Assembly (NCBI RefSeq): GCF_013179735.1
Contig: NZ_JABMEG010000001.1
Span: forward strand, 62,001 to 126,000
Reading direction: 5' to 3'
Source: Permianibacter fluminis
Lineage (GTDB): Bacteria; Pseudomonadota; Gammaproteobacteria; Enterobacterales; Permianibacteraceae
DNA: 64,000 nucleotides
The notes beneath the pieces are model-generated. The model was not told the DNA's origin. It did not search any database and saw nothing but the letters and a program-made list of their open reading frames with translations. Made by a program: the position numbers and the translations under genes. Below, piece after piece: positions 8,690-18,798 of the stretch; position 1 is the first letter of the stretch; every line of letters begins with the position of its first letter.

Positions 8690-9331
8690 TCAGTGCGCGA
8701 ACAGACCCTCGACAACCGCATCCGGGTCCTGCTGCATGATTTGCTCGACCCGCTGGCAGCTGCGCATGGCGGCTCGCATCATCAGATTGATTTCGGTCAT
8801 CAGCGGCCGGCGCAGGCCGCGATATTTGCAGCTGGCGCCGACGGTTTCGAACGGCACCTGCAGGCGACTCAGCATCCGTTGCAGTGCCGGGGTGATCAGG
8901 CACAGCCAGTGGCTGACGCCTTCGCTGCGGCAATAGCGCCAGGCGGCATGCAGCATCGCCAGCATCACGTCCGAGCCCTGGAACAACTCGCCGGTGGCGT
9001 GACCATCCGGGTGACGCAGGCACAGCCGCGACAGCTCAACCACGCGGCCGCTCAGCGGCGCCAGCGCCTGTTCATTAATGCGGGTGACGTGGGCGGCCGG
9101 GAAACCCGCGACCGGGTAGACCAGACGCAGCGCGCCGCAGACCTCGCCGACGGCGTCATAGGCGACAAAATGCACTGAGTGGGCATCAAAGCTGTCGCGC
9201 TCTTCGCCATCGGGGCCGAGCTCGGCTGGCTCAAAACCGCGATCCAGGCAATAGACCTGATACCGCAAGCGATGGTGATCGGCGAGTTGCGCCGGGCTTG
9301 TCGCCCGTTCAACCCGAATGGATACGGTCAT
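8690..9331 (-). CDS. PEP-CTERM/exosortase system-associated acyltransferase (autoinducer-synthase-like)
   Basis: 213 aa, GNAT-fold protein resembling acyl-homoserine-lactone synthases and N-acyl amino acid synthases. The N-terminus carries HRLRYQVYCLDRGFE, matching the family's R-x2-V-x5-FE region; VVELSRLCLR and YCRSEGVSHWLCLITPALQ are further family landmarks. The start at 9331 is fixed by GGAGGAG nine bases upstream. Proteins of this family usually occur in genomes with exosortase and exopolysaccharide loci; the reaction is unproven. Its relevance here is the PEP-CTERM protein at 18799. I cannot exclude a role in making a diffusible acylated signal. Confidence 0.8.
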   Translation of the reverse strand: MTVSIRVERATSPAQLADHHRLRYQVYCLDRGFEPAELGPDGEERDSFDAHSVHFVAYDAVGEVCGALRLVYPVAGFPAAHVTRINEQALAPLSGRVVELSRLCLRHPDGHATGELFQGSDVMLAMLHAAWRYCRSEGVSHWLCLITPALQRMLSRLQVPFETVGASCKYRGLRRPLMTEINLMMRAAMRSCQRVEQIMQQDPDAVVEGLFAH

Positions 9332-9665
9332 GTCGAAGCACTCCTCCGACCCGCGCCACTGGCGGCATCGGCCAAACGCCTCCCTGCGCAACCCTCAGCC
9401 GTCCTGGCCTCAATCCGGGGCATCGCCCAGCAAACACCGGCGACGATAACCATGCTGCATTGCAGCCATATGCGCAGGCTAGGCATTGCTGGCCGGCAAA
9501 AATGTGACGCGGCCCGCAAGCCCGGATATTGGCGTTCGCGCTGCGAACAGCAGAAAACCCCGCTGGCGGTGGCCGAGGCCCGGCTGGACCTAGCCCTTGG
9601 TCCGGTGGCAAGGCGGCGCCGACCTATACTTTGACCTCTCGCGCATTCACCCGAGCTTGCCGCAA
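9332..9665. other. Acyltransferase-pilU intergenic region
   Basis: 334 bases between divergent genes. A TATACT hexamer at 9625-9630 could be a -10 for pilU but lacks a good -35. I found no GG-N10-GC sigma-54 site facing the acyltransferase gene. Confidence 0.4.
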
Positions 9666-10976
9666 ATGGAATTGACCGATTACCTGAAAACCATGGTCGA
9701 GAAAGATGGCTCTGACCTCTACTTGTCGACCGGTGCCGCACCCAGCTTTAAGACCCACGGCAAACTGGTAGCTCTGGACCCGACCCCGCTGGCGCTCGGC
9801 CGGGTCGCGCAGATTGCCAACGATGTGATGGACGAACAGCAGCGCGCCGACTTTGTCCATCGACCGGAAATGAATCTGGCCTATTCGTTGCCGGGCATTG
9901 GCCGCTTCCGGGTCAACATTTTTCGCCAGCGCAATGAAGTGTCGATGGTGATCCGCTCGATCAAAACCGAGATCCCCAGCTACGACTCGCTCGGTCTGCC
10001 CGAAGTACTGACCAAGTTGATCATGCAAAAACGCGGTTTGATTCTGTTTGTCGGCGCCACCGGCTCCGGTAAATCGACCTCGCTCGCAGCGTTAATCGAT
10101 TACCGCAACAGCAATTCCAGCGGTCACATCATCACCATTGAAGATCCGGTCGAGTTTGTGCACCGGCACAAGCGCTGCATCATCAACCAACGCGAAGTCG
10201 GCTCCGATACGCTTTCCTATGAAGACGCGCTGGCCAACACGCTGCGACAAGCGCCGGATGTGATTTTGATCGGCGAAATCCGCCACCGCGAGACCATGGA
10301 GCATGCGCTGGCGTTTGCCGAAACCGGACACCTTTGCCTTTCGACACTGCACGCCAACAATGCCAACCAAGCCATTGAGCGCATCATCAACTTCTTCCCG
10401 GAAGAGCGGCACAAGCAAGTGCTCAATGATCTATCGCTGAACATGCGCGGCATCATCTCGCAGCGACTGATCCCGACCGTAGATGGCAAACGTGCAGCCG
10501 CCATCGAGATTCTGATCGGCACACCGCTGGTGCAGGATCTGATCAAGAAAGGTGAAGTTGGCTTGATCAAGGAAGTGATGGAGAAAAGCGAAAACGTGGG
10601 TATGCAGACGTTCGACATGGCGCTATTCAAACACTGGCGCGAAGGCAGAGTTTCGATGGATGAAGCGCTGAAGAACGCCGACTCAAAGAACAACCTGAAA
10701 CTGAAAATGACCCTGGCAGAAGGCAAAACCGCCGGCGAAGATCCAAACAGCCATATTGAAAGCCCGGCGCCCTCAATGCAGGCCGCTTCCGCACGTCCGG
10801 CAGCAACGCCGGCGCCGCCACCCGCCGCCAAACCCAGCTTCACGCTGGCGCTGGAACCAACCGAAGAAGAAAAGAAAGACGATCCGGTACTGACCCAACC
10901 GGTCATGGAAGGCGCCATCCCCGGCACCCGCGCGCCGGTGATGCCGGCCCGGCCCGGCGTCAAACCCGGCGGGTGA
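9666..10976 (+). CDS. pilU: Type IV pilus retraction ATPase PilU
   Basis: Hexameric ATPase that supports PilT in pilus retraction at the inner-membrane base. 436 aa from ATG 9666; the longer frame adds a non-conserved leader. Walker A GATGSGKS lies near 130-137, and the Asp box RQAPDVILIGEIRHRETMEH with LCLSTLHANN is of the PilU type rather than PilT. After about residue 365 a Pro/Ala-rich low-complexity tail of about 70 residues is added, longer than usual and likely disordered. It stands alone, without pilT beside it. Confidence 0.93.
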   Translation: MELTDYLKTMVEKDGSDLYLSTGAAPSFKTHGKLVALDPTPLALGRVAQIANDVMDEQQRADFVHRPEMNLAYSLPGIGRFRVNIFRQRNEVSMVIRSIKTEIPSYDSLGLPEVLTKLIMQKRGLILFVGATGSGKSTSLAALIDYRNSNSSGHIITIEDPVEFVHRHKRCIINQREVGSDTLSYEDALANTLRQAPDVILIGEIRHRETMEHALAFAETGHLCLSTLHANNANQAIERIINFFPEERHKQVLNDLSLNMRGIISQRLIPTVDGKRAAAIEILIGTPLVQDLIKKGEVGLIKEVMEKSENVGMQTFDMALFKHWREGRVSMDEALKNADSKNNLKLKMTLAEGKTAGEDPNSHIESPAPSMQAASARPAATPAPPPAAKPSFTLALEPTEEEKKDDPVLTQPVMEGAIPGTRAPVMPARPGVKPGG

Positions 10977-11018
10977 CAGAGAAGGCACCAATACGGCGCT
11001 CGGCGGCCGCTGCATGAA

Positions 11019-11052
11019 GCAAAAAAGCGGATGAACCCATCCGCTTTTTTGC
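11019..11052. terminator. Bidirectional terminator between pilU and 11065 gene
   Basis: Arms 11019-11033 and 11038-11052 (GCAAAAAAGCGGATG and its inverse) around AACC; T6 on both strands. It serves the convergent genes on either side. Confidence 0.88.
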
Positions 11053-11064
11053 TGTTAGCACGCT

Positions 11065-11490
11065 TCAGCCTGCGGGAATGGCTTGTCGCTCAACTTCCAT
11101 CGCCTTCGATTGTGCGTCGATCGCCTTCATCAAATTTCGACCCCAACGAATAAACGACGAATGGATAAATCCTTTATTGTTCAACAGATTTTCGCTGCTC
11201 TTGTAGATGATGCTGTAGTCCGTGTCGGTGTAAGTGAATTCCAGGGTAATTTTCCAATCACCAGTCGGTTCAGTCAGTACCGCCTCAATACGTCCAGGGG
11301 CAACATCCCGCATCACCCAATCGTGTGTCGCCGCGCCACGAATGATCGCAGCGCGAACGTCCGCCGCCGTCATGACCACACCACTCGGCCCAACAAACCG
11401 ATGATGCTCAATGTTCTCTATCGGAACGTAGGAGGTGGCACCGACGGTCAGTGGAAGTGCCAAGACAAAAGCAAGCAGCGTTTTTTTCAT
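11065..11490 (-). CDS. Secreted protein of unknown function
   Basis: 141 aa with a cleavable signal peptide (MKKTLLAFVLALPLTVGAT). The mature part has the order AAIIRGAATHDWVM - PGRIEAVL - WKITLEFTYTDTDYSIIY - RWGRNLMKAI. This resembles a small periplasmic family found in many proteobacteria, for which I know no function. There is no lipobox and no cysteine in the mature chain. Convergent with pilU; monocistronic. Confidence 0.7.
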   Translation of the reverse strand: MKKTLLAFVLALPLTVGATSYVPIENIEHHRFVGPSGVVMTAADVRAAIIRGAATHDWVMRDVAPGRIEAVLTEPTGDWKITLEFTYTDTDYSIIYKSSENLLNNKGFIHSSFIRWGRNLMKAIDAQSKAMEVERQAIPAG

Positions 11491-11681
11491 TCTGAATTCC
11501 CATTCGTATTAGGCAATCCTGAGTCTCGCCGGCAAGCGAGGCCATCCACAGGATAGGGTCAGTCGAGCACCATATCGAATCCTGTACTTGCCGCCCAGCT
11601 GCGTCGTGCAGAGGCATGGCCAATCCAGCCGTCCACGCAGTTTTCACGGATAGCCCTGCTTGGCTGGATGAAAATTGACCA

Positions 11682-11710
11682 TTGACAGCAAATGGTTTGC
11701 ATCGCAAACT
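11682..11710 (+). promoter_or_regulatory. Promoter with perfect palindromic operator
   Basis: TTGACA at 11682-11687 is a strong -35. The palindrome GTTTGC-ATC-GCAAAC (11695-11709) fills the spacer and overlaps the expected -10 (about 11705-11710, CAAACT). This geometry suggests repression, probably by the winged-helix protein encoded as second gene of the operon. Confidence 0.6.
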
Positions 11711-11742
11711 AGTCTGCAGATACACAATACGGCCCAACTACG

Positions 11743-12423
11743 ATGACCAGCGCGACCTATAACCCCGCCGACCTCGACCGGCTGCAGAATCTGGCCGAAC
11801 GCTATGCCCGCTACAGCCGCAGCGCTGGCGGACTGTCGTCGGTACTCGGCGGTCTGCTGTGCCTGATCATGTTTGGTACGGCGCTGGTGTTCGAGCTGAG
11901 CCAGCCGGTCCGGGTGGCACTGGCCATCGCGCCGCTGCTCTGGTTGCTCAGCAAGGAGTTGCTGCGCCGCTATTACTACCAGCGCGCCGGCATGGTGCTG
12001 GAAAAGCTGTCGCCGGGGCAATGGCGCCTGCACGTCGGACTGACCGCTTTCGTTGCGCTGGTGAGCCTCGGCATTCTCGGACTCGGCCTGTACAAATTTG
12101 GCGTGCCGGGTTTGCTGGCCTTGCCCTGGCAGCAGCTTGGTTATTTTGTTTTTGTCATCGCGATGCCCGTGGTGGTGTGGCGCTGGTTGTGGTCAAGCAG
12201 CGATTTCATCATCGGCGTCAATGTCATGTGCCAAGCCGCGCTGATCATCGCCGGCCGCCATTACGAACTGGATGCCTTGGGCCTTTACATGTTGGGCGCT
12301 GGCGCGCTCAGCATCTGGCTCGGCATCCGCGAACACCGTGATTATTTGCAGCTGCGCCGCGAGCTTGCTCAGCAGCTTACTCAAACACGTACCCTGCACC
12401 ATGCGGCGGACACCGCGGCATGA
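11743..12423 (+). CDS. Integral membrane protein of unknown function, paired with a regulator
   Basis: 226 aa. A hydrophilic N-terminus (about 35 residues with LAERYARYSRSAGG) is followed by about six hydrophobic helices and a charged C-terminus REHRDYLQLRRELAQQL. No catalytic motif is seen. The stop overlaps the start of the regulator gene (ATGA), so the pair is coupled. Such membrane protein plus winged-helix pairs recur in proteobacteria without known function. Confidence 0.7.
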   Translation: MTSATYNPADLDRLQNLAERYARYSRSAGGLSSVLGGLLCLIMFGTALVFELSQPVRVALAIAPLLWLLSKELLRRYYYQRAGMVLEKLSPGQWRLHVGLTAFVALVSLGILGLGLYKFGVPGLLALPWQQLGYFVFVIAMPVVVWRWLWSSSDFIIGVNVMCQAALIIAGRHYELDALGLYMLGAGALSIWLGIREHRDYLQLRRELAQQLTQTRTLHHAADTAA

Positions 12424-12743
12424 GCGAGCGCATTCCGCAGCAGCAAGTTGAAACCGTGCTGGCGCTGGACCGGTTGATACACGAACCGGCGCGGCTGGCG
12501 ATACTGACCGTGCTGGCACGCACTGATTGGGCCGAATTCAGTTTTCTGGAAACGCTGTGCGCACTGAGCAAAGGCAATCTGTCCAGCCATTTGAGCAAAC
12601 TGGAAGAAGGTGGCCTGATTGAGATTGAAAAGAGTTTTCGCGGCAAGCGGCCACTGACCCGCACCCGCCTGACCGAACAGGGTCAGCTCGCGTTGCAGGC
12701 CTATCGTGCGCAACTGGCCGCGCTGCTGCAGGACAGCGAGTAA
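12420..12743 (+). CDS. Winged helix-turn-helix transcriptional regulator
   Basis: 107 aa, single DNA-binding domain of the HTH_34 (MarR/ArsR-like) type: LIHEPARLAILTVLA, LSKGNLSSHLSKLEEGGLIEI as recognition helix and wing, then RTRLTEQGQLALQAY. No cysteine or histidine cluster suggests a metal sensor. It overlaps the membrane protein gene upstream. The palindrome at 11695-11709 is the obvious candidate operator for autoregulation, an inference from position and symmetry. Confidence 0.85.
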   Translation: MSERIPQQQVETVLALDRLIHEPARLAILTVLARTDWAEFSFLETLCALSKGNLSSHLSKLEEGGLIEIEKSFRGKRPLTRTRLTEQGQLALQAYRAQLAALLQDSE

Positions 12744-12865
12744 GGGCCTTTCGCTGTCGTCGTGATCGGAAGCCGTGATCAAAATAATTGTTGTTGAAGC
12801 CAGCCGGAGCAAGGCAACTCTCCGGTAACGGGAAAGTGTTGCCTGCAATTTCACAAGGAGAAGCC

Positions 12866-13900
12866 ATGCGAAATCATCTTTCCGTCTGTGACCGGGTGGT
12901 CGTGCTGTTGTGCGCCATCATGTTCGTTCAGGCCGTACACGCTGACAGTAACGAAACCGGCGATCAAAACGCCGTACTGACTCTGGGCCGCGCCTGTGCC
13001 AATGATTTTCACAACGGCCACACCGATGCATTGTGGCCGCGGATGAGCAAAGAAATGCAGCAGGCGCTCGGCTCGGCAGCGGCATTGAAACAATTTCGCG
13101 AGCAAACCGGCGCCAGCCTCGGTGAGGAAACGGAGCTGGTGCATGAACACGACATGCGCAAGCAGGACTATCGTGTTTACAGCCGCATTGCCCGTTACAG
13201 CAAAACCCCGAGTCACATTGAACTGGCTTGTGTATTCGACAGCAAGGATCAAATCGCTGGCTTCTTCATCAAACCGGCGCACGCGCAGGAGCCGGCACCG
13301 ACCGCCTATCTCGACTACCAAACCAAGGCGAAACTGCAGTTGCCGTTCACCGGCGAATGGTATGCGTTCTGGGGCGGTCGCACGGCTGAACAAAATTATC
13401 ACGTGATCAATCGTGGCCAGCGTTTTGCCTATGATCTGCTGGTGCTCCGTGATGGCAGCAGCTACCGCGGCGATGCCAGCAAAAAGGAAAATTATTATTG
13501 CTGGAACCAGCCGATACTCGCTCCCGCCGCCGGCACAGTCACCGAAGTGGTAACGGAATTACCGGATAACGAACCCGGCCAGACCGATCCGGCGCACGCC
13601 GCCGGTAATCACGTGATGCTCGATCTCGGCAATCAGGAATACGCGCTGCTGGCGCATTTGCAACACGGTAGTGTCCAGGTCAAGGTCGGCGACAAGGTCA
13701 GTTCCGGTCAGTTGCTCGGCCGCTGTGGCAACAGTGGCAATACCAGCGAGCCGCATTTGCATTTCCATTTGCAGAACGCCGCTCACTTCGGCGAGGGTGA
13801 CGGCCTGCCGGCGTTCTTCAACAACTATCTGGCGGACGGCAACAAGGTGGCGCGCGGCGAGCCATTGCGCGGCCAGAAGATCGCGCCCATCACGAATTAG
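12866..13900 (+). CDS. Secreted M23 family metallopeptidase with DUF3887-like N-terminal domain
   Basis: Probable periplasmic zinc peptidase acting on peptidoglycan or peptides. 344 aa from the ATG at 12866, placed by AAGGAG five bases upstream. Signal peptide about 1-26 (cleavage after VHA). Residues about 36-135 resemble a DUF3887/NTF2-like domain. The M23 domain covers about 155-335: candidate zinc ligands are His179 and Asp190 (NYHV..FAYD), with catalytic and zinc HxH in EPHLHFHL (297-301). The motif set is complete, so it should be active. Its end overlaps the convergent regulator gene by 11 bases. Confidence 0.85.
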   Translation: MRNHLSVCDRVVVLLCAIMFVQAVHADSNETGDQNAVLTLGRACANDFHNGHTDALWPRMSKEMQQALGSAAALKQFREQTGASLGEETELVHEHDMRKQDYRVYSRIARYSKTPSHIELACVFDSKDQIAGFFIKPAHAQEPAPTAYLDYQTKAKLQLPFTGEWYAFWGGRTAEQNYHVINRGQRFAYDLLVLRDGSSYRGDASKKENYYCWNQPILAPAAGTVTEVVTELPDNEPGQTDPAHAAGNHVMLDLGNQEYALLAHLQHGSVQVKVGDKVSSGQLLGRCGNSGNTSEPHLHFHLQNAAHFGEGDGLPAFFNNYLADGNKVARGEPLRGQKIAPITN

Positions 13901-14639
13901 GCTCGCGTCGCCAGCGGGCAAAGCCCGGATAGCCCCACAAGCGAAACGCCAGCAGCACCGAGCAGCCTTCGCGCTGCTCGGCCGGCTGACTGGCGTCGAA
14001 CCGAACCAACTCGCCGATGTCTTGCGCAGTTTTCAACAAGCGCTCACGAATTTTCTCAGCGGTGGCACGGGTCACCATGCTGGGCAAAAACCGCTGATAA
14101 CCCTCGTCGCGAAAGTCGCCGGCAAAAAAACTCTCGCGCACGTTCATGTCAAAAAATTGCTGAATCGGCCCGCCCGGCCGCCAAGCAAAATCGCGCGCGG
14201 TACGCAAGCGGATGCGGTTGCCGGGCAACAAATCGATCAGCCGCATGCGATCCAGACGAATCAACAGTCGGATCAATTCCGGCTCGGTGAATTGGTAATG
14301 GGTCAGCACCTGCGCCATCGACCAATCATTCAGCACCAGATAGGTCACCAGGAGCAGCTTCTCGTCGGCGACCAGCTCCGCTTCCAGCGACTCATCCAGC
14401 TGACTCAGCGAGCGCCGTTCACGCTCTGCTACCTGCACCAGATCAAACAGATCAATCCCGCACAGCGCGCAAATGGCCTGCACCCGATCCAGGCTCAGAT
14501 CACCCGAGCTCATCAGCCGCTTGATGCTGGCTTCGGACAATTCCAGCGCCGCTGCCACCTGGGCATAGGTCACCCCGGCGCTGCGCAACTGCCGCTTCAG
14601 CGCGTCCATCAGTAACTCGGTTTGGGCCATCGGTATCAT
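13890..14639 (-). CDS. XRE-like helix-turn-helix regulator with C-terminal ligand or dimer region
   Basis: 249 aa. The HTH lies at about residues 12-60 (GVTYAQVAAALELSEASIKR), followed by LDRVQAICALCGIDLFDLV. The remaining 180 residues hold no named domain I recognise; the length fits a family of XRE regulators in gammaproteobacteria with a conserved all-alpha C-terminus. The start could be 14639 or 14630. Target genes are unknown. It overlaps the 3' end of the M23 gene, convergent. Confidence 0.8.
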   Translation of the reverse strand: MIPMAQTELLMDALKRQLRSAGVTYAQVAAALELSEASIKRLMSSGDLSLDRVQAICALCGIDLFDLVQVAERERRSLSQLDESLEAELVADEKLLLVTYLVLNDWSMAQVLTHYQFTEPELIRLLIRLDRMRLIDLLPGNRIRLRTARDFAWRPGGPIQQFFDMNVRESFFAGDFRDEGYQRFLPSMVTRATAEKIRERLLKTAQDIGELVRFDASQPAEQREGCSVLLAFRLWGYPGFARWRREPNS

Positions 14640-14754
14640 CCAGTAATACTAATGGCGCCATTATGCACCGCTTTTGGCGTTTGGGTTGCGATTGGACCCA
14701 ACCGATGGGAGTCTGCGCCGGCCGGCAACCTGCCGCTGAACCGAAGGAACGACC

Positions 14755-14940
14755 ATGAACCGCTTGCTGATCACCCCCGCTGCCGTCGTGCTGAGCTGTG
14801 AAACCTGTGAGGCCGGCGAGCGCAGCCTGACCTACGGCGGCTCCTGGCCAGAAGCGCTGATTGTGATCACCGTGCTGCTGATCGCCGCGCGCAAGCTGGT
14901 CAACTGGCTGGACCGCATCACCCAGTTTCGGGAAAAGTGA
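14755..14940 (+). CDS. Small single-span membrane protein
   Basis: 61 aa, unrecognised. A GAAGGAA ribosome-binding site eight bases before ATG supports it. One hydrophobic helix (about 32-47, WPEALIVITVLLIAARKLV) is followed by a basic-amphipathic tail. Two cysteines lie close together at the N-terminus (SCETCEAG). The end overlaps the convergent hydrolase gene by 23 bases. Confidence 0.45.
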   Translation: MNRLLITPAAVVLSCETCEAGERSLTYGGSWPEALIVITVLLIAARKLVNWLDRITQFREK

Positions 14941-15607
14941 TGTCGAACCAATCGCGGATCAGCGTTGCCGCGGCAACCGGCTCGGACTGCAGTAAAAAAT
15001 GTGGTCCGCGCATGCTGCGCGACGATGCCACGCAGTCCAGTTGTGCGCGAGCTGACGCCGGTATCAACCGATCAGCTTGCGCGTGAATGCTGATGGCGGG
15101 ACAGAGAATGTTGAATGGCCGCGCTGGCAGAGTCCGAATGGCTTGCAACCGTTGCCACAACGTTGACCATGGCAAAATCCGTAATGATGCCAAAACCCGA
15201 TCACGAGTACTGACATCGGACCGATAACCGCAGAATGGCCACCACAATGCCACCAGTGGCCGATGCAAACGCCAGCCAAGCCAGACCACCGGCTTCGGCA
15301 TCTGCAATAACCATGGCCTCGGCGTTTGCAAAAACGTGGCAACCAAAATCAGACCGGCCAGATTTGCCGGCTGCATCGTGGCAATCTCGGCGGCAATCGC
15401 GCCCGAGAACGATTCTGCCAGCAGAACAAAGCGCTGCGTCGGCAATTGTTGAAGCAGTCGCTGCGCCAAAGTGATCGGCGTCTGCTCACCGTCAGTCGGC
15501 AAGGCCAGCACTCGACAATCGAAGTCATCGCCGAGTGCCGTCAACAGTGGCGTAAACAGCTGGCCGCTGCCGTCAAGGCCTGGCAACAGCACCAGTATCG
15601 GTTTCAT
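14918..15607 (-). CDS. Alpha/beta hydrolase
   Basis: 229 aa. N-terminal strand and oxyanion loop LVLLPGLDGSGQLF; the nucleophile elbow is LLAESFSG, with Ala in place of the first Gly of the usual G-x-S-x-G; the acid and His regions are HAQADRLIP and GPHFLLQ. The substrate is not predictable. The start at 15607 lies four bases after the stop of the upstream GST gene, so the two are coupled; the longer frame into the GST gene is rejected. Confidence 0.82.
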   Translation of the reverse strand: MKPILVLLPGLDGSGQLFTPLLTALGDDFDCRVLALPTDGEQTPITLAQRLLQQLPTQRFVLLAESFSGAIAAEIATMQPANLAGLILVATFLQTPRPWLLQMPKPVVWLGWRLHRPLVALWWPFCGYRSDVSTRDRVLASLRILPWSTLWQRLQAIRTLPARPFNILCPAISIHAQADRLIPASARAQLDCVASSRSMRGPHFLLQSEPVAAATLIRDWFDITFPETG

Positions 15608-15611
15608 CGCT

Positions 15612-16229
15612 TCAGCGTGCGGCCAGCATTTGTCGACCTTTCTGAAACGCGGGCCGCATCGCCAATTCATCATGCCAGCGTTTCAGCGCCGGAAACTGAT
15701 TCAGATCCTGACCGGCGCGGGCGTGCGACGCGATCCATGGCCAGACGGCAATGTCGGCGATGGTCAGTTCATTGCAGCCGAGGTATTTGCTGCGACCGAG
15801 TCGCTCATTGAGCACACCATACAGCCGCGCGGTTTCCTTGGTATAGCGTTCGATGCCATACGGCACGCGCTGTGGCGCGTAATGGCGAAAATGATGGGCC
15901 TGACCTTGCATCGGCCCGATACCGGCCATCTGGAACATCAGCCATTGCAAGGTCTGGGAACGGGCCTTGGGTTCGCGCGGCAGCAGCTTGCCGGTCTTTT
16001 CCGCGAGGTAGATCAGAATCGCCCCGGATTCGAACACGGCAAAATCATCATGGTCATGATCAACCAATGCCGGAATGCGGCCGTTTGGATTGATCGCCAG
16101 AAACCACGGTTGTTTCTGTTCGTTCTTTTTTAAATCCAGCAAGCGCAGCTGATACGGCAAATCCAGCTCCGCCAGCGCAATCGAAATCTTGTAGCCATTC
16201 GGGGTGGCCGCGGCAAAGAGTTCCAGCAT
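15612..16229 (-). CDS. Glutathione S-transferase, YfcG/YghU-like
   Basis: 205 aa, N-terminal thioredoxin-like domain (ATPNGYKISIALAELDLPYQ, with NPNGRIPAL and ESGAILIYLAE as the glutathione site) and C-terminal helical domain beginning QWLMFQMAGIGPMQGQAHHF, the hallmark of the YfcG/Nu class, whose members act as disulfide-bond reductases with glutathione. It is first gene of a two-gene operon with the hydrolase. Confidence 0.88.
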   Translation of the reverse strand: MLELFAAATPNGYKISIALAELDLPYQLRLLDLKKNEQKQPWFLAINPNGRIPALVDHDHDDFAVFESGAILIYLAEKTGKLLPREPKARSQTLQWLMFQMAGIGPMQGQAHHFRHYAPQRVPYGIERYTKETARLYGVLNERLGRSKYLGCNELTIADIAVWPWIASHARAGQDLNQFPALKRWHDELAMRPAFQKGRQMLAAR

Positions 16230-16296
16230 GGTTCACTCCGGTACTGTGACAAAACGTGGACGGATCCTAACAAAGCCAGATCATTCGTGCTGACGT

Positions 16297-16365
16297 TGTA
16301 GGAGCGAGCTTGCTCGCGAATGGCTGGCAGATTCAGAAAGCATCGCGAGCAAGCTCGCTGCTACC
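16297..16365. repeat. REP-like inverted pair
   Basis: GTAGGAGCGAGCTTGCTCGCGA (16298-16319; key core GAGCGAGCTTGCTCGC) and its inverse with one change (16343-16364) lie about 24 bases apart. This is the classic Pseudomonas-type REP arranged as a doublet. It sits between the GST promoter side and the groEL terminator. Confidence 0.8.
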
Positions 16366-16388
16366 AAAGCAATTCATTATTTCCGGAA

Positions 16389-16420
16389 AAACAAAACCCC
16401 GCTGAGGCGGGGTTTTGTTT
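16389..16420 (-). terminator. Terminator after groEL
   Basis: AACAAAACCCCGC - TGAG - GCGGGGTTTTGTT, perfect long arms with T-rich flanks; 24 bases after the groEL stop. Confidence 0.9.
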
Positions 16421-16443
16421 GATGACAACAGGACAAGCGTGGA

Positions 16444-18200
<1,757 letters not shown>

Positions 18201-18203
18201 GGA

Positions 18204-18491
18204 TTAACCAATCACCGCGAACAGATCTTCTTCGCGCAGCACAACAAACTCTTTGCCGTCGACTTTCACTTCGGTGCCGCTGTACTTGCCGAACAGCACT
18301 TTCTCACCGACTTTCACCGACAGGGCAGCGACGCTGCCGTTGTCCAGACGCTTGCCCGGGCCGACAGCCACGACTTCGCCTTTGCTCGGCTTTTCGGTGG
18401 CGTTGTCAGGGATCACGATGCCGCCAGCGGACATCCGCTCTTCTTCCAGGCGACGGACCACAACGCGGTCATGCAACGGACGCAGGTTCAT
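18204..18491 (-). CDS. groES: Co-chaperonin GroES
   Basis: 95 aa, full length: [17 protein letters not shown], mobile-loop region [20 protein letters not shown] and C-terminal [12 protein letters not shown]. Forms the heptameric lid of GroEL. GAGGAG precedes the ATG. First gene of the operon, behind CIRCE and a heat-shock-type promoter. Confidence 0.99.
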   Translation of the reverse strand: MNLRPLHDRVVVRRLEEERMSAGGIVIPDNATEKPSKGEVVAVGPGKRLDNGSVAALSVKVGEKVLFGKYSGTEVKVDGKEFVVLREEDLFAVIG

Positions 18492-18562
18492 TGCGTTTTC
18501 TCCTCATTGGTACACATAGGAACAGGACCCCGGAACCGGGGTCCGGAATATCGGTGGCCACT

Positions 18563-18590
18563 TGATGGGGACGACTCTTTAGCACTCAAG
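18563..18590 (-). promoter_or_regulatory. Sigma-32-type promoter of groESL
   Basis: On the minus strand CTTGAG (18590-18585), a 14-base spacer, then CCCCATCA (18570-18563) match the RpoH consensus CTTGAA / CCCCATNT closely. The predicted start is about 65 bases before groES. It overlaps the CIRCE element, so HrcA would block RNA polymerase directly. Confidence 0.75.
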
Positions 18591-18605
18591 GGGCCAGAGT
18601 GCTAA
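18579..18605. promoter_or_regulatory. CIRCE element (HrcA operator), perfect
   Basis: TTAGCACTC-N9-GAGTGCTAA, an exact match to the CIRCE consensus, upstream of groES. Predicts heat-inducible control by an HrcA repressor encoded elsewhere. Confidence 0.95.
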
Positions 18606-18608
18606 ATG

Positions 18609-18635
18609 TTGGCACTCGCGAGGGGAGAGTGCAAG
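18609..18635. promoter_or_regulatory. Second CIRCE-like element
   Basis: TTGGCACTC-N9-GAGTGCAAG, with the same 9-base spacer as the perfect CIRCE. Its centre lies 30 bases (about three helical turns) farther from groES, on the same face of the DNA. Confidence 0.7.
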
Positions 18636-18732
18636 GTCAGGATGGCGCGTTGGCAAAAATGTCAAAATATTTTACGGTGACATGTAAAACAATTGTACAG
18701 TTTTGTAGCTAAGACCTTGTTTTTCATGGGAT

Positions 18733-18746
18733 GGCCCCGTCCTTGC
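18733..18746 (+). promoter_or_regulatory. Sigma-54 (RpoN) type promoter of the PEP-CTERM gene
   Basis: TGGCCCC-GTCC-TTGCT (18732-18747) has the invariant GG (-24) and GC (-12) separated by exactly ten bases. The predicted start leaves a leader of about 40 bases before the ATG at 18799. TTTTAC-N8-GTAAAA at 18670-18689 is a possible upstream site. Confidence 0.6.
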
Positions 18747-18798
18747 TTTGCTCCGGCTCGCGTATCCAAACGCGACAATCTGATAAACAAGGATTCTT

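Noticed and set aside
11408..11737. 109-codon frame upstream of the 11065 gene
   Set aside because: It covers the promoter/operator of the regulator operon, has no ribosome-binding site and no protein-like character.
18637..18665. TTGACA at 18665-18660 as a sigma-70 promoter of groESL
   Set aside because: No acceptable -10 at 16-18 bases; the sigma-32-type promoter nearer the gene is a far better match.
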